DNA from: an uncultured Roseicyclus sp.
GTDB taxonomy: Bacteria > Pseudomonadota > Alphaproteobacteria > Rhodobacterales > Rhodobacteraceae
Assembly: GCA_947491935.1 (NCBI GenBank)
Contig: CANLLF010000002.1
Coordinates: 124,001-188,000, forward strand
Direction: 5' to 3'
DNA: 64,000 bases
Shown: positions 18,804 to 27,735 of the stretch, one piece after another
How the letters are laid out: each line of letters begins with the position of its first letter
Numbering within the stretch: position 1 is the stretch's first letter
Notes under the pieces: model-generated
Database searches by the model: none
Told to the model about the DNA's origin: nothing
Seen by the model: the letters and a program-made list of their open reading frames with translations, nothing else
Made by a program: the position numbers and the translations under genes

Positions 18804-19718
18804 ATGCGCCAATCGCGTATCAAATGGCATATCATCGTGTTCCTGGCGCCCGCGGTGCTTGTCTACACGGCGATCATGATCGTGCCGCTCTTCAACACGC
18901 TCCGCCTGTCTCTCTTCACCGAGGTTGATCAGGAACGCGTCTATGTGGGCTTGGAAAACTTCCGCACCCTCTTTGGCGACCCTCGCTGGTCTGAAAGCTT
19001 CTGGAACGCACTGGGAAACAACTTCTGGTTCTTCTTCATCCATATGCTGGTGCAGAACCCCATCGGGATCTTGCTGGCCGCCCTTCTCAGCAACCCGCGC
19101 CTGCGCTTCAGCGCGCTTTACCGCACCGCCATTTTTGTGCCCACGATCCTCAGCTTCGTGATCGTTGGCTTTGCCTGGAAACTGATCCTGTCCCCGATCT
19201 GGGGCATCGCACCCGAGATGTTGGACGCCGTGGGTCTTGGCTTTCTCTACCAACCTTGGTTGGGGTTGGAGGAAACGTCGCTGACGACCCTCGCTCTGAT
19301 CTCCGTCTGGCAATTCGTCGGTATCCCGATGATGCTGATCTACGCGGCGCTTCTCTCGATCCCCGATGAAATCTTGGAAGCGGGCGAATGTGACGGCATC
19401 ACCGGCATGTCTGCCTTCTGGAAGATCAAGCTGCCGCTGATCCTGCCCTCCATCGGGATCATCTCGATCCTGACCTTTGTCGGCAACTTCAATGCCTTCG
19501 ACCTGATCTATGCCGCTCAAGGCGCGCTGGCCGGGCCGAACTTCGCAACAGATATCCTCGGCACCTTCATGTACCGCACCTTTTTCGGCTTCCAGTTGCA
19601 ACTGGGCGATCCGCATATGGGCTCCGCCATCGCGTCGGCCATGTTCGTCATCATCCTGATCGGGGTCTGTTTCTACCTGTTCGCCATCCAATCCCGGATG
19701 CGCCGGTATCAATTCTGA
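18804..19718 (+). CDS. Sugar ABC transporter permease (MalF/UgpA type)
   Basis: A 304-residue inner-membrane permease with about six membrane segments. The ATPase-contacting EAA loop is visible as EAGECDGITGMSAFWKIKLPLILP (about 190-215). It pairs with the next permease and the ATPase to import the ligand delivered by the upstream receptor. Its ATG follows GGAGG (about 18793-18797). Confidence 0.92.
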   Translation: MRQSRIKWHIIVFLAPAVLVYTAIMIVPLFNTLRLSLFTEVDQERVYVGLENFRTLFGDPRWSESFWNALGNNFWFFFIHMLVQNPIGILLAALLSNPRLRFSALYRTAIFVPTILSFVIVGFAWKLILSPIWGIAPEMLDAVGLGFLYQPWLGLEETSLTTLALISVWQFVGIPMMLIYAALLSIPDEILEAGECDGITGMSAFWKIKLPLILPSIGIISILTFVGNFNAFDLIYAAQGALAGPNFATDILGTFMYRTFFGFQLQLGDPHMGSAIASAMFVIILIGVCFYLFAIQSRMRRYQF

Positions 19719-19729
19719 GGAGTGGACAG

Positions 19730-20569
19730 ATGAACAAAGCCCGCCGCAATCCGTTCAACCTCGCCGCAGCGCACGGTATCCTGATCGTGTACACGATCAT
19801 CGCGCTGTTCCCGGTCTTCGTGATCCTCATCAACAGCTTCAAAGAGCGTCGGTCGATCTTTCGCGAACCATTGGCCCTGCCGCATTCTGAGAGCTTCTCG
19901 ACCGTCGGCTATGAGACGGTCTTCAACCAGGGCGACTTCTTCCTCTACTTTCAGAACTCCCTGATCGTCACCGTTGCGTCCCTGTTCTTCGTGCTGCTCT
20001 TCGGCGCCATGGCCGCCTTCGCGCTGGCCGAATACAAGTTCAAAGGCAACACGCTGATGGGCCTTTACCTGGCCCTTGGTATCATGATCCCGATCCGCAT
20101 CGGCACCGTGGCGATCCTTGAGATGATGGTGTCGACCGGTCTTGTGAACACGTTGTGGGCGCTGATCCTTGTCTATACCGCGCAGGGCCTGCCATTGGCG
20201 GTCTTCATCCTCAGCGAGTTCATGCGGCAGGTCAGTGACGACCTGAAAAACGCGGGCCGGATCGACGGGCTGAGCGAATACACGATCTTCTTTCGACTTG
20301 TCCTGCCGCTGGTGCGTCCCGCCATGGCCACTGTCGCCGTGTTCAACATGATCCCGATCTGGAACGACCTGTGGTTCCCCCTAATCCTGGCCCCGGCGGA
20401 GGAAACCAAGACGCTGACACTTGGCTCTCAGGTCTTCATCGGCCAATTCGTGACCGATTGGAACGCGGTCCTCTCCGCACTCTCCATGGCGATCCTGCCG
20501 GTAATGGTCCTCTACGTCATCTTCTCACGCCAACTCATCCGCGGCATCACATCCGGCGCGGTGAAATGA
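19730..20569 (+). CDS. Sugar ABC transporter permease (MalG/UgpE type)
   Basis: A 279-residue permease with about six membrane helices and the EAA-type loop NAGRIDGLSEYTIFFRLVLPLVRP (about 175-200). It starts 11 bp after the first permease and is the second half of the heterodimeric channel. A C-terminal RGITSGAVK tail is typical of the CUT1 MalG branch. Confidence 0.92.
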   Translation: MNKARRNPFNLAAAHGILIVYTIIALFPVFVILINSFKERRSIFREPLALPHSESFSTVGYETVFNQGDFFLYFQNSLIVTVASLFFVLLFGAMAAFALAEYKFKGNTLMGLYLALGIMIPIRIGTVAILEMMVSTGLVNTLWALILVYTAQGLPLAVFILSEFMRQVSDDLKNAGRIDGLSEYTIFFRLVLPLVRPAMATVAVFNMIPIWNDLWFPLILAPAEETKTLTLGSQVFIGQFVTDWNAVLSALSMAILPVMVLYVIFSRQLIRGITSGAVK

Positions 20570-20600
20570 GCCCTGTCCTTTTCCTTGGGAGTGTCCCGAC

Positions 20601-21626
20601 ATGACTGCTCTGACCCTCAAAAACGTCAATAAGTCCTTTGGCAAGGTGCAGGTGCTGCACGATATCAATCTGGAGGTCGAGGACGGCGAATTTGTTGTCT
20701 TCATCGGCCCCTCCGGCTGTGGGAAATCCACTCTGCTGCGGGTCATTTCCGGCCTTGAGGATGCGACAAGCGGAGAGATCACCATTGGCGGCGATGTCGT
20801 CAACTCCGTCCCGCCCGCCAAACGTGGCATTGCTATGGTGTTCCAATCCTACGCACTTTACCCGCATCTTACGGTGAAGGCGAACATGGCCCTTGGCCTG
20901 AAGCAGGAACGCCGGCCCAAGGATGAGATCGAGGCGCGTGTGGCGGAGGCCGCGCGGATGCTGTCGCTTGGCGATTACCTTGATCGGCGTCCGTCCGAAT
21001 TGTCTGGCGGTCAGCGTCAGCGTGTCGCCATTGGGCGCGCCGTGGTGCGCCAACCCAAGTTATTCCTCTTTGACGAGCCGCTATCGAACCTCGACGCCGC
21101 GCTTCGTATGAACACCCGCATCGAGATCGCGCGCCTGCACCGCACGCTCGACGCCTCTATGGTCTACGTTACTCACGACCAGACCGAGGCGATGACGCTG
21201 GCCGACAAGATCGTCGTGTTGCGCGATGGCCGGGTGGAACAGGTCGGCTCACCCATGGAGCTTTACAACAACCCCGCCAACCAGTTCGTCGCCGGATTCC
21301 TGGGCGCTCCATCGATGAATTTCCTTCCCGCCGAGCTTGTCGGTGGATCGGCAGGCACAAAGATCGGTATCCGCCCGGAACACATGCGTCTTGGTGCTGA
21401 TGGGCCCATCAAGGCTGTTGTCAGCCATGTCGAGAATCTTGGTGGTGACACCAACGTCTTGGCTGAACTATCGGACGGGACGCAGGTGACGGTGCGCCTT
21501 TTCGGGCAACACCAGATTGCGCCGGATCAGGCCACCACGATCGTGTATGACGAGGCCGACTCGTTTCTGTTCGACCGGGACGGCCACCGTATTCGCGACG
21601 GAGCGCCCGTTGTGGCATCGGTTTGA
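20601..21626 (+). CDS. Sugar ABC transporter ATP-binding protein (MalK/UgpC type)
   Basis: A 341-residue CUT1-family ATPase. Walker A GPSGCGKST (about 37-45), signature LSGGQRQRVAIGRA (about 134-147), Walker B LFLFDEPLSNLD (about 155-166) and the H-loop YVTHDQ are all intact. A C-terminal TOBE/regulatory domain follows (about 240-341; KIGIRPEHMRLG). It lies 31 bp after the second permease and completes the importer. MalK-type ATPases are sometimes shared between sugar systems. Confidence 0.94.
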   Translation: MTALTLKNVNKSFGKVQVLHDINLEVEDGEFVVFIGPSGCGKSTLLRVISGLEDATSGEITIGGDVVNSVPPAKRGIAMVFQSYALYPHLTVKANMALGLKQERRPKDEIEARVAEAARMLSLGDYLDRRPSELSGGQRQRVAIGRAVVRQPKLFLFDEPLSNLDAALRMNTRIEIARLHRTLDASMVYVTHDQTEAMTLADKIVVLRDGRVEQVGSPMELYNNPANQFVAGFLGAPSMNFLPAELVGGSAGTKIGIRPEHMRLGADGPIKAVVSHVENLGGDTNVLAELSDGTQVTVRLFGQHQIAPDQATTIVYDEADSFLFDRDGHRIRDGAPVVASV

Positions 21627-21734
21627 CAACGCAATAGGATCTTTAGGGCAGCTACCGGGCCGAATGCCGGGTCGCAGTGGCGTGCCCGACGCCGCCGCGC
21701 GTCGATGCGAGCCCGGATCTGCGGAAAGACGTGG

Positions 21735-21806
21735 CTGGGGTGGTAGGATTCGAACCTACGGTACACGGTACCAAAAACCGCTGCCTTACCGCTTGGCTAC
21801 ACCCCA
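21735..21806 (-). tRNA. tRNA-Gln (anticodon UUG)
   Basis: Read on the minus strand this is a complete cloverleaf: acceptor TGGGGTG/CACCCCA, D arm with AGCCAAGCGGTAAGGCA, anticodon stem GCGGT/ACCGT around loop TTTTGGT (anticodon TTG), and T arm with GGTTCGAATCC. The discriminator is G, and a templated CCA lies at 21732-21734. Confidence 0.97.
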
Positions 21807-21881
21807 ACTGTGCCGGGGGAGATACGACGCTCCGCGGGCGGGATCAAGACCTAGAACGCGTTTTCTGGTTATGGATTTCCG

Positions 21882-23201
21882 CTATTCCTGCGGCGCTTCC
21901 TTACGGAGCAGGTCATCATCGGGCAGCGCCTCGCGCTCTGCCTCGATGATCTCGTCCAGGGCGGCGGCCTCGTCGGTTCCCACTGGCTGCGCCTCGACCT
22001 GAACCGGTGGGGCGATTGTGCGCCCCTCATTTGCCGGCTGCGGCTGCGCGGGGGCCGCCCCCAGAAGCCGGTATGTCGGTTCGGGCAGGGATATGCCAGC
22101 CTCCTCCAGGCGCGCCTTGACCACACGGATCGCCTCACCCTTGGCCATTCCGATCCCGGTTTCATGTTGCTTGATCCAGCCCGCGGCCGTGATGTCGATA
22201 GTGGAGGGGCCAAGGCCCTCGACCCATACGCCGGGCCCGGGCGCGTCCAGAACAAACGGCAATTCTTCCAAGGCAGCCAGCATGATCCGCTGCACCTCCG
22301 CGATGTCGGAGGCCGGGTCGACGCCGACCAGAAATGTGAACCGTCGCTCATCGTTGCGGGTGTAGTTGACGATCTTGGCCTTGAAGACCGTCGAATTGGG
22401 GATGCGAATATGGTTGCCGTCGAGGCTCAGCAGGATCGTTGCACGGCTCGTCAGGCGGATCACCTGGCCCATATCGCCTTCGATCTCCACAAGGTCCTTT
22501 GGCCGGAATGGTTGCCGGATCGACAGCATGATCGACGAAATGAAGTTCTCCACCGTGTCGCGCACGGCAAACCCGATGGCGAGGCCGACGATGCCGGCCG
22601 CGCCAAGGATCGTGCCCAGAAGCGCCGTGGCGTTCATCAGGTCGAGCGCCAGAACAACCCCGAGCACCACGAAGGATAGCCGGACAAGCTGCCGGTAGAT
22701 ATCGGCGATGAAGGCGTTGGGAGCAATCCGGTCCCACGGCCAGCGGCGCCGCGCCAGCCAGAGCCCGAAGAGGATCATCAGGAGACCCGCCGTCGCGGCC
22801 ACGAGGATCAGGGGCGAAAAGGCCACGAATTGTTCGAGCCGAGCCTGCATCCGTTCAACCGCAGGATTGAGGCGCTCCACGACATCGGTGCTCTCACGGA
22901 CCTGGTTTTCGATCGCCACCACACCTTCAACGCGGGCCACAAGATCGTTCACCGCTTCGATCCGGGCTGCGTCCAGCGCAGTACCGCGCAAAGTAACAAT
23001 CCCATCTGCAACCGACACCGACACGCCCCGGTATCCTTCCAATTGGCGCAAGATGTCGCGGATCCGGTCTGCGATTGCCGCGTCCTGTTGCAGATCACTT
23101 TCGACCGCAATGGCGCCATTTGGTTGGCTGCCTTCGGTCTGGGCTTGGGCGGCGAGTGGGAAAAGGCAGAGAAAAAGACAAACAGGAAAAATCAGGCGCA
23201 T
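21882..23201 (-). CDS. MscS-family mechanosensitive channel with N-terminal BON domain
   Basis: A 439-residue protein. A Sec signal (about 1-21, LFPLAAQAQ) is followed by a periplasmic BON domain (about 40-105; YRGVSVSVADGIVTLRGTA), then about three membrane helices (about 118-215) and the MscS pore/beta domain (GLAIGFAVRDTVENFISSIMLSIRQPFRPKDLVEI). The tail after about residue 385 is acidic. The start at 23201 is the ATG directly before the signal peptide; the frame extends further upstream but into kdsA without protein-like sequence. Likely role: relief of osmotic downshock. It ends 75 bp from the tRNA. Confidence 0.9.
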   Translation of the reverse strand: MRLIFPVCLFLCLFPLAAQAQTEGSQPNGAIAVESDLQQDAAIADRIRDILRQLEGYRGVSVSVADGIVTLRGTALDAARIEAVNDLVARVEGVVAIENQVRESTDVVERLNPAVERMQARLEQFVAFSPLILVAATAGLLMILFGLWLARRRWPWDRIAPNAFIADIYRQLVRLSFVVLGVVLALDLMNATALLGTILGAAGIVGLAIGFAVRDTVENFISSIMLSIRQPFRPKDLVEIEGDMGQVIRLTSRATILLSLDGNHIRIPNSTVFKAKIVNYTRNDERRFTFLVGVDPASDIAEVQRIMLAALEELPFVLDAPGPGVWVEGLGPSTIDITAAGWIKQHETGIGMAKGEAIRVVKARLEEAGISLPEPTYRLLGAAPAQPQPANEGRTIAPPVQVEAQPVGTDEAAALDEIIEAEREALPDDDLLRKEAPQE

Positions 23202-23206
23202 GGGTC

Positions 23207-24040
23207 TTACAATCGAATGGGGTTGGCTTTTGCAACGGAATCCAGCGCCATGAGCGTTGCGATGACACCGGCCATATCGTCCAGCCGGATCATGTTGGGT
23301 CCGTCGGACGGTGCGTTGTCGGGGTCTTGATGCGTTTCCAGAAACACGCCGCCAATGCCAAGCGCGACGGCGGATCGCGCGATGACGGGTGCAAATTCCC
23401 GTTGCCCGCCAGACGATCCGCCAAGCCCGCCAGGCTGCGCAACCGCATGGGTGGCATCCATGATCACCGGATAGCCCGTCTTCGCCATTTCGGGCAGGGA
23501 CCGCATATCGGCCACCAGCGCGTTGTAACCAAAAGAGACGCCCCGTTCCGTGAGCAGGAGGCGCGTGTTTTCGGTGCTTTCCACCTTTGTGACCACATTC
23601 GCCATATCCCATGGCGCCAGGAACTGGCCCTTCTTGATATTGATTGCGGCGCCGGTTTCGCCGGCGGCCAGAAGAAGGTCCGTTTGGCGGCACAGGAAAG
23701 CGGGGATCTGCAGGATATCCACGGCCTGCGCCACCGGCGCGCATTGGTCGGGGGTATGAACATCCGTCAAGACTGGGCAGCCAAATTCATCCCGGATGGC
23801 TTGCAGGATCGACAGACCGGCCTCCATTCCGAGGCCCCGCTGTCCTCCCAGGGATGTGCGGTTCGCCTTGTCATAGCTGCCCTTGAAGACAAATTGCGCG
23901 CCGGTTTCATCGCAGATCTGCGCCATTTGGCCGGCAATCATGCGCGCGTGGTCGAGGCTTTCGAGCTGACAGGGCCCCGCGATCACCGTCAGAGCCGCGT
24001 CGTTGCCGACGCGAAGTGGGCCGATCTCTACCGTTTTCAT
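23207..24040 (-). CDS. kdsA: 3-deoxy-8-phosphooctulonate synthase (Kdo-8-phosphate synthase)
   Basis: A 277-residue aldolase condensing phosphoenolpyruvate and arabinose 5-phosphate to Kdo 8-phosphate in the cytoplasm. KdsA motifs include IAGPCQLESLDHARMIA, FKGSYDKANRTS, GCPVLTDVHTPDQC, FLCRQTDLL, KKGQFLAPWDM and DATHAVAQPGG. Kdo is needed for lipid A-core and also for the glycolipid anchor of group 2 capsules, which fits the adjacent kps-type genes. The MscS gene follows after 5 bp. Confidence 0.95.
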   Translation of the reverse strand: MKTVEIGPLRVGNDAALTVIAGPCQLESLDHARMIAGQMAQICDETGAQFVFKGSYDKANRTSLGGQRGLGMEAGLSILQAIRDEFGCPVLTDVHTPDQCAPVAQAVDILQIPAFLCRQTDLLLAAGETGAAINIKKGQFLAPWDMANVVTKVESTENTRLLLTERGVSFGYNALVADMRSLPEMAKTGYPVIMDATHAVAQPGGLGGSSGGQREFAPVIARSAVALGIGGVFLETHQDPDNAPSDGPNMIRLDDMAGVIATLMALDSVAKANPIRL

Positions 24041-24076
24041 ATCCGTCCCCGGGGCCTAGGCCCCGGTCGACGCGTG

Positions 24077-25822
24077 TCAGGAACTGACCTGTTCACGCAG
24101 GATCGAGGCGGTCATCGATACCAACAGGTAGATGCCAGAAAAGACCACAAGTGCAAGAAGCGTATTTTCGAACGCCTTGGGATAGGCTGCCTCATCGGGG
24201 GCCACCGGGAAAACCCCCATGGAAATGTACAGTGTTTGCCGGTTGGCTTCCGTCCGCGCGCCTTCCATCGCCTGCAAGGCCTCGGTCAGCATCAATTGGC
24301 GGGTTTCCAGATCCGCTTGGGCAATGACCAGCTCGGACTGGATCCGCGCCAGCGAGACTTCTCCCTGCGCCTCTTCGGTCAGCGAACCGCGCAGATCGGA
24401 AATGACGGATTCCAATCGGGCGATATTGCTCTCTGCCACCTCAACCCGGGTGGCGTTCGGGCGATTGGCGGCCGTAATCTCGGCCAGGCGCAACCGTTCC
24501 TCGGCCAATTGCATCTCGAATGTCGCGATCTGGCTGAAGACCTGGCTGACTTCTGCCTCGGCCGACAGAACACCACGTTGCTCCTGCAATTGCAGAACGC
24601 GCATCTGCGCCGCCAGGGATCGCTCCTCGGCCTCTTCAAAGCTTTCGCGTGCGCCGGACATCTGATCTTCGCGCAAACGCGATGACATCTGGTCCACACG
24701 CTCTTCCGCGTACCCGATCAGCGCCTCGGAAAAGGCCTGGCTGGTTTCGGGATCGGCGGCCAGAACCTCCATACGGACAAGGCCCTCGGTCGGGTCATAG
24801 CCGATCGTGAGGCTGCGCAGATAGGCGCTGTACATCTGCTCCACTGACGCATCGGCGTCGAGCCGGTTCAACGGATCCATGTTCTCCGACGAAAAGTGCC
24901 CCCGGAAATCAAGCTCCTCATCCAGGCGCAACATTGCCTCGCGGCTTTCAAGGTAGCTTTGGACGGTCACGGATTCCTGCACCGTCGCAAAGCTCGTCCC
25001 CCCGAGTAATCCGCCAAGCCCACCGCCCCCGGCGCCACCACCTTCAGCCTTCTGAATGACGAATTCCGTGTGGGTCGCGTAAAGCGGTGTTGCCACGGCA
25101 TAGTAGTAATAGCTGACCAGAATTGTCGGCAGCAGAACGAAGAGAGATAGGCGCGTGGCCAGTTGGACAAGTTTGCGTCGGCGGCGCCGGGCAATGTCGC
25201 GCTGAACGTTGATGATCTCCGCAGCGCGGCTTTCGGCACTGTGCGCGCCGCCCGGTGGCGCAACGGGTGCGGCGACGGCAGGCATCCGGCCCGTTGCGGC
25301 GCTGGCCGGTAATTGGGCCTTGGCCGCTACGGCGCCTGCTGTTGCATCCGTGGCGTTAGGGTCGTTGACCACCAGTTCCAGCATGCTGGATTGGCCAAAC
25401 GGATCGATGCCGCGCTTGCGCAGCAACCGGACGGCATCAAAGTCTGACGAGGCCTGCAGCCCGTGCTTTTGCGCGGTGCGGCGGGCCATGCGCAATTGGC
25501 GGCCGGTCAAACCTTCGGTGCGGATAGCGGCCAGTTCCTCTTCCACACCAGTTCCCGGGTTTGACGTAGCCTCGGCCTGTTCGAAGGCCGCAGAGCCCGG
25601 GAATGCCATGTTGCCGAAGCCATCCTCCGTCACGTTCGGCAGGGCGTTGTCGTCGGCCGGTGCAGTCGGCTCAACGCGCTCTGCCGCACCCGGTGGCGGG
25701 GGCGTCACGTCGACGGGTGCGTCTTGTTCGGCCGCCGCTTCCGCTCGGCGGGTTTCGCCGGTGGGCGCAACAGCATCGCTTCGTCGAATGCGAAACTTTC
25801 TAGCTTTGGGTTTCGTAGTCAT
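24077..25822 (-). CDS. kpsE: Capsule polysaccharide export inner-membrane protein (KpsE/BexC type) with long N-terminal extension
   Basis: A 581-residue polysaccharide co-polymerase-like protein. The last about 380 residues match KpsE layout: a membrane helix (about 215-240), a large periplasmic coiled-coil region (about 330-530; repeated EEAEERSLAAQM and LARIQSELVIAQADLETR) and a C-terminal helix (about 555-575). Before it lies about 200 residues of Pro/Ala-rich cytoplasmic sequence, absent from the E. coli protein. The start at 25822 (MTTKPKARKF) overlaps the kpsT end by 23 bp. It would couple the ABC exporter to the outer-membrane part. Confidence 0.85.
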   Translation of the reverse strand: MTTKPKARKFRIRRSDAVAPTGETRRAEAAAEQDAPVDVTPPPPGAAERVEPTAPADDNALPNVTEDGFGNMAFPGSAAFEQAEATSNPGTGVEEELAAIRTEGLTGRQLRMARRTAQKHGLQASSDFDAVRLLRKRGIDPFGQSSMLELVVNDPNATDATAGAVAAKAQLPASAATGRMPAVAAPVAPPGGAHSAESRAAEIINVQRDIARRRRRKLVQLATRLSLFVLLPTILVSYYYYAVATPLYATHTEFVIQKAEGGGAGGGGLGGLLGGTSFATVQESVTVQSYLESREAMLRLDEELDFRGHFSSENMDPLNRLDADASVEQMYSAYLRSLTIGYDPTEGLVRMEVLAADPETSQAFSEALIGYAEERVDQMSSRLREDQMSGARESFEEAEERSLAAQMRVLQLQEQRGVLSAEAEVSQVFSQIATFEMQLAEERLRLAEITAANRPNATRVEVAESNIARLESVISDLRGSLTEEAQGEVSLARIQSELVIAQADLETRQLMLTEALQAMEGARTEANRQTLYISMGVFPVAPDEAAYPKAFENTLLALVVFSGIYLLVSMTASILREQVSS

Positions 25823-26459
25823 ATAACTGCTTCGCCTCTTCCAGCGTGTCGAACTCATAGAGCTTGCCGTCCCGAAGGACAGCAGCACGACGCGCGAATT
25901 TCTCCAGCGTTTCGGCCTGATGCGATACGATAACGACCGTCGCATTCTTGAGCCGCTCTGCCAGAATGTTGCCCGCGCGCCGATTGAACTCGGCATCTGT
26001 GGATGCGGGCATCCCTTCATCAATCAGATAGATATCAAATTCCAGCGCCAAGAGGAGCGAGAAGTTGAAGCGGCTGCGCATACCGCTGGAATAGGTTCCA
26101 AGCGGCATGTCGAAATATTCTTCGATGCCGCACACCCAGCGGCAGAACGCCTCCACGTAGTCGGGATCAAGGCCGTAGAGCTGCGCGATATAGCGACAGT
26201 TTTCCATGGCCGACAGCTTGGGGATCAGTCCACCCATAAAACCGAGCGGAAAGGAAATCCGGGCGTTGCGCGTGATTTCCCCTTCGTCGGGTTTTTCCAG
26301 CCCGCACATCATCTTGATCAGGGTGGTTTTTCCAGTTCCGTTGGGGGCAAGAATGCCCATAGAATAGCCGATATCCACGCGAAACGAAGCACGGTCGAGG
26401 ATCACCTTACGGCGCTCACCGGTCCAGAAGGATTTGGAAACCCCCGAAAACTCCAACAT
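25800..26459 (-). CDS. kpsT: Capsule polysaccharide ABC exporter ATPase (KpsT type)
   Basis: A 219-residue ATPase of KpsT length. The ABC signature YSSGMRSRFNFS and the Walker B segment IYLIDEGMPASTD are characteristic of capsule exporters. Walker A reads APNGTGKTT, with Ala replacing the usual first Gly; the Lys-Thr pair is intact. It powers export of capsular polysaccharide across the inner membrane. The KpsM permease partner is not adjacent upstream and is absent from the window. Confidence 0.9.
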   Translation of the reverse strand: MLEFSGVSKSFWTGERRKVILDRASFRVDIGYSMGILAPNGTGKTTLIKMMCGLEKPDEGEITRNARISFPLGFMGGLIPKLSAMENCRYIAQLYGLDPDYVEAFCRWVCGIEEYFDMPLGTYSSGMRSRFNFSLLLALEFDIYLIDEGMPASTDAEFNRRAGNILAERLKNATVVIVSHQAETLEKFARRAAVLRDGKLYEFDTLEEAKQLYDYETQS

Positions 26460-26585
26460 CGTTTAGCCGCCCAAATATGCCTGCCAGCGCGCGCTCTCTG
26501 AGTATGGCACGTCACCGATCCTGGAAACATAATGCCCCATTTTGGCGGTATTATGTCCGGAAATCCGGCCAATTCACAGGGAAAA

Positions 26586-26637
26586 TTGCCTCAAATGAGG
26601 CAAGAATGCGGCGGGCCGCCTATGCGACACGGCCCGC
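26586..26637. repeat. Two adjacent hairpins upstream of kpsT
   Basis: The 250-bp gap 26460-26709 has no gene. It contains TTGCCTC-AAAT-GAGGCAA (26586-26603), a perfect 7-bp stem, and GCGGGCC / GGCCCGC (26611-26617 and 26631-26637), another 7-bp stem. On the minus strand these lie in the probable 5' leader of kpsT. Confidence 0.45.
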
Positions 26638-26661
26638 ATATGACCATGTCTCAGGTCCCAA

Positions 26662-26701
26662 GATCCGAGGCGGGATGCCTCCGCCCCGCAGGCACCGGAT
26701 C
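26662..26701 (-). terminator. Hairpin just downstream of the ArsP-type permease
   Basis: GATCCG (26662-26667) and CGGATC (26696-26701) close a GC-rich stem whose interior also has complementary GGCGGG and CCCCGC blocks. It begins 8 bp after the permease stop. There is no T-run, so termination is plausible rather than certain. Confidence 0.45.
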
Positions 26702-26709
26702 TCCAACGC

Positions 26710-27735
26710 TCACGCGATCAGGTTCCAAACCAGGCCCGCGATGATCGCGCCGGTCAGTGCCAGCCCAAGATAGGCCACGAACACGCGCGGCTTGACCAGC
26801 GCCCAGACCGCGACGGCGGCGGGAATGCAGCTGACGCCGCCCGCGATCACGAAGGCCATGGCCGCTCCGGGGCTCATCCCCTGTTCCATCAGTCCGGCGA
26901 CCAACGGCACGGCCGCGTAGCCGTTCAGATAGGCGGGCGCGCCGACAAGAGCGCCGAGAAAGATTGGCCCGATGCCGTCGCCGCCGATGACCTGCGCGAT
27001 AAATTCCGCGGGAACATAGGCGATCAGGAGCGATTGCAGGAGATAGGCAAACAGAAGCCATTTGCCGAGGAACAGGAGATTGTCCCAACTGGTCCGGCCA
27101 AAAACGCTGCGCCGCTCGCTTTCTTGCCAGAACCGCCAGTTCAGGGTCAGTTTCTTGGCGCTGCAACACCCGCCCGCGGTCGGCTGTGCCCGCAACGGGT
27201 CGGCAAAGACGGGGCTGTTGGCCAGCAATTTCACCGCGACCCCGCCCATGATCCCGAGGCCCACGGCGGCGACCGTTTTGGCGACGGCAAAGTCGACACC
27301 GATCCCGCCGGCGGTGATGGAGAACATGGCAGGATCCATCAGGGGGGAGGCCAACCAGAACGCCATGACTGCGCTCAACGGGGCGCCTGCCGCCAGAAGT
27401 GCCGCCACGAAGGGGATCACCTGGCACGAACAAAAGGGCGAGAGGCCGCCCACCAAAGCACCCATGAGGATCATCCGCGTCTCGCGCCCCTGAAACGCAC
27501 CGTCCAGCAACCGTTCGGACCCGGTCGCTTTCATGTAACCGATGGCGAGCACGGCAATTACGATGAAGGGCAGCGTCCCCCAGAAATGCTCAAGCGTTTC
27601 TTCGATGGTGGGGATCATGGCGGGGCGGTCGAAAAAGGCCAATACGCCAAGGATCAGAACCCCCGTCAGGGCGACCTTGTCGATCCGCTCCCACAGATGC
27701 GGCAACGGGCGGGGGGCAAGGGTCTGGTCAGCCAT
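26710..27735 (-). CDS. DUF318/UPF0718 permease (ArsP-like)
   Basis: A 341-residue membrane protein with about eight to ten hydrophobic segments. The family landmark GGLSPFCSCQVIPFVAALLAAGAP carries the paired cysteines seen in ArsP-type permeases, and a second cysteine pair occurs in TAGGCCSAKK. ArsP proteins export trivalent organoarsenicals; other members have unknown or metal-related substrates. The start at 27735 (MADQTLAP) is preferred because GGAG lies 6 bp upstream; ATGs at 27747, 27753 and 27774 are possible. It overlaps the ArsR gene by 8 bp, so the pair is co-transcribed. Confidence 0.85.
   Translation of the reverse strand: MADQTLAPRPLPHLWERIDKVALTGVLILGVLAFFDRPAMIPTIEETLEHFWGTLPFIVIAVLAIGYMKATGSERLLDGAFQGRETRMILMGALVGGLSPFCSCQVIPFVAALLAAGAPLSAVMAFWLASPLMDPAMFSITAGGIGVDFAVAKTVAAVGLGIMGGVAVKLLANSPVFADPLRAQPTAGGCCSAKKLTLNWRFWQESERRSVFGRTSWDNLLFLGKWLLFAYLLQSLLIAYVPAEFIAQVIGGDGIGPIFLGALVGAPAYLNGYAAVPLVAGLMEQGMSPGAAMAFVIAGGVSCIPAAVAVWALVKPRVFVAYLGLALTGAIIAGLVWNLIA

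Noticed and set aside
23075-24685. A 536-codon plus-strand frame opposite kdsA and kpsE.
   Set aside because: It crosses two well-supported minus-strand genes and shows no family motif; long antisense frames are common at this GC content.
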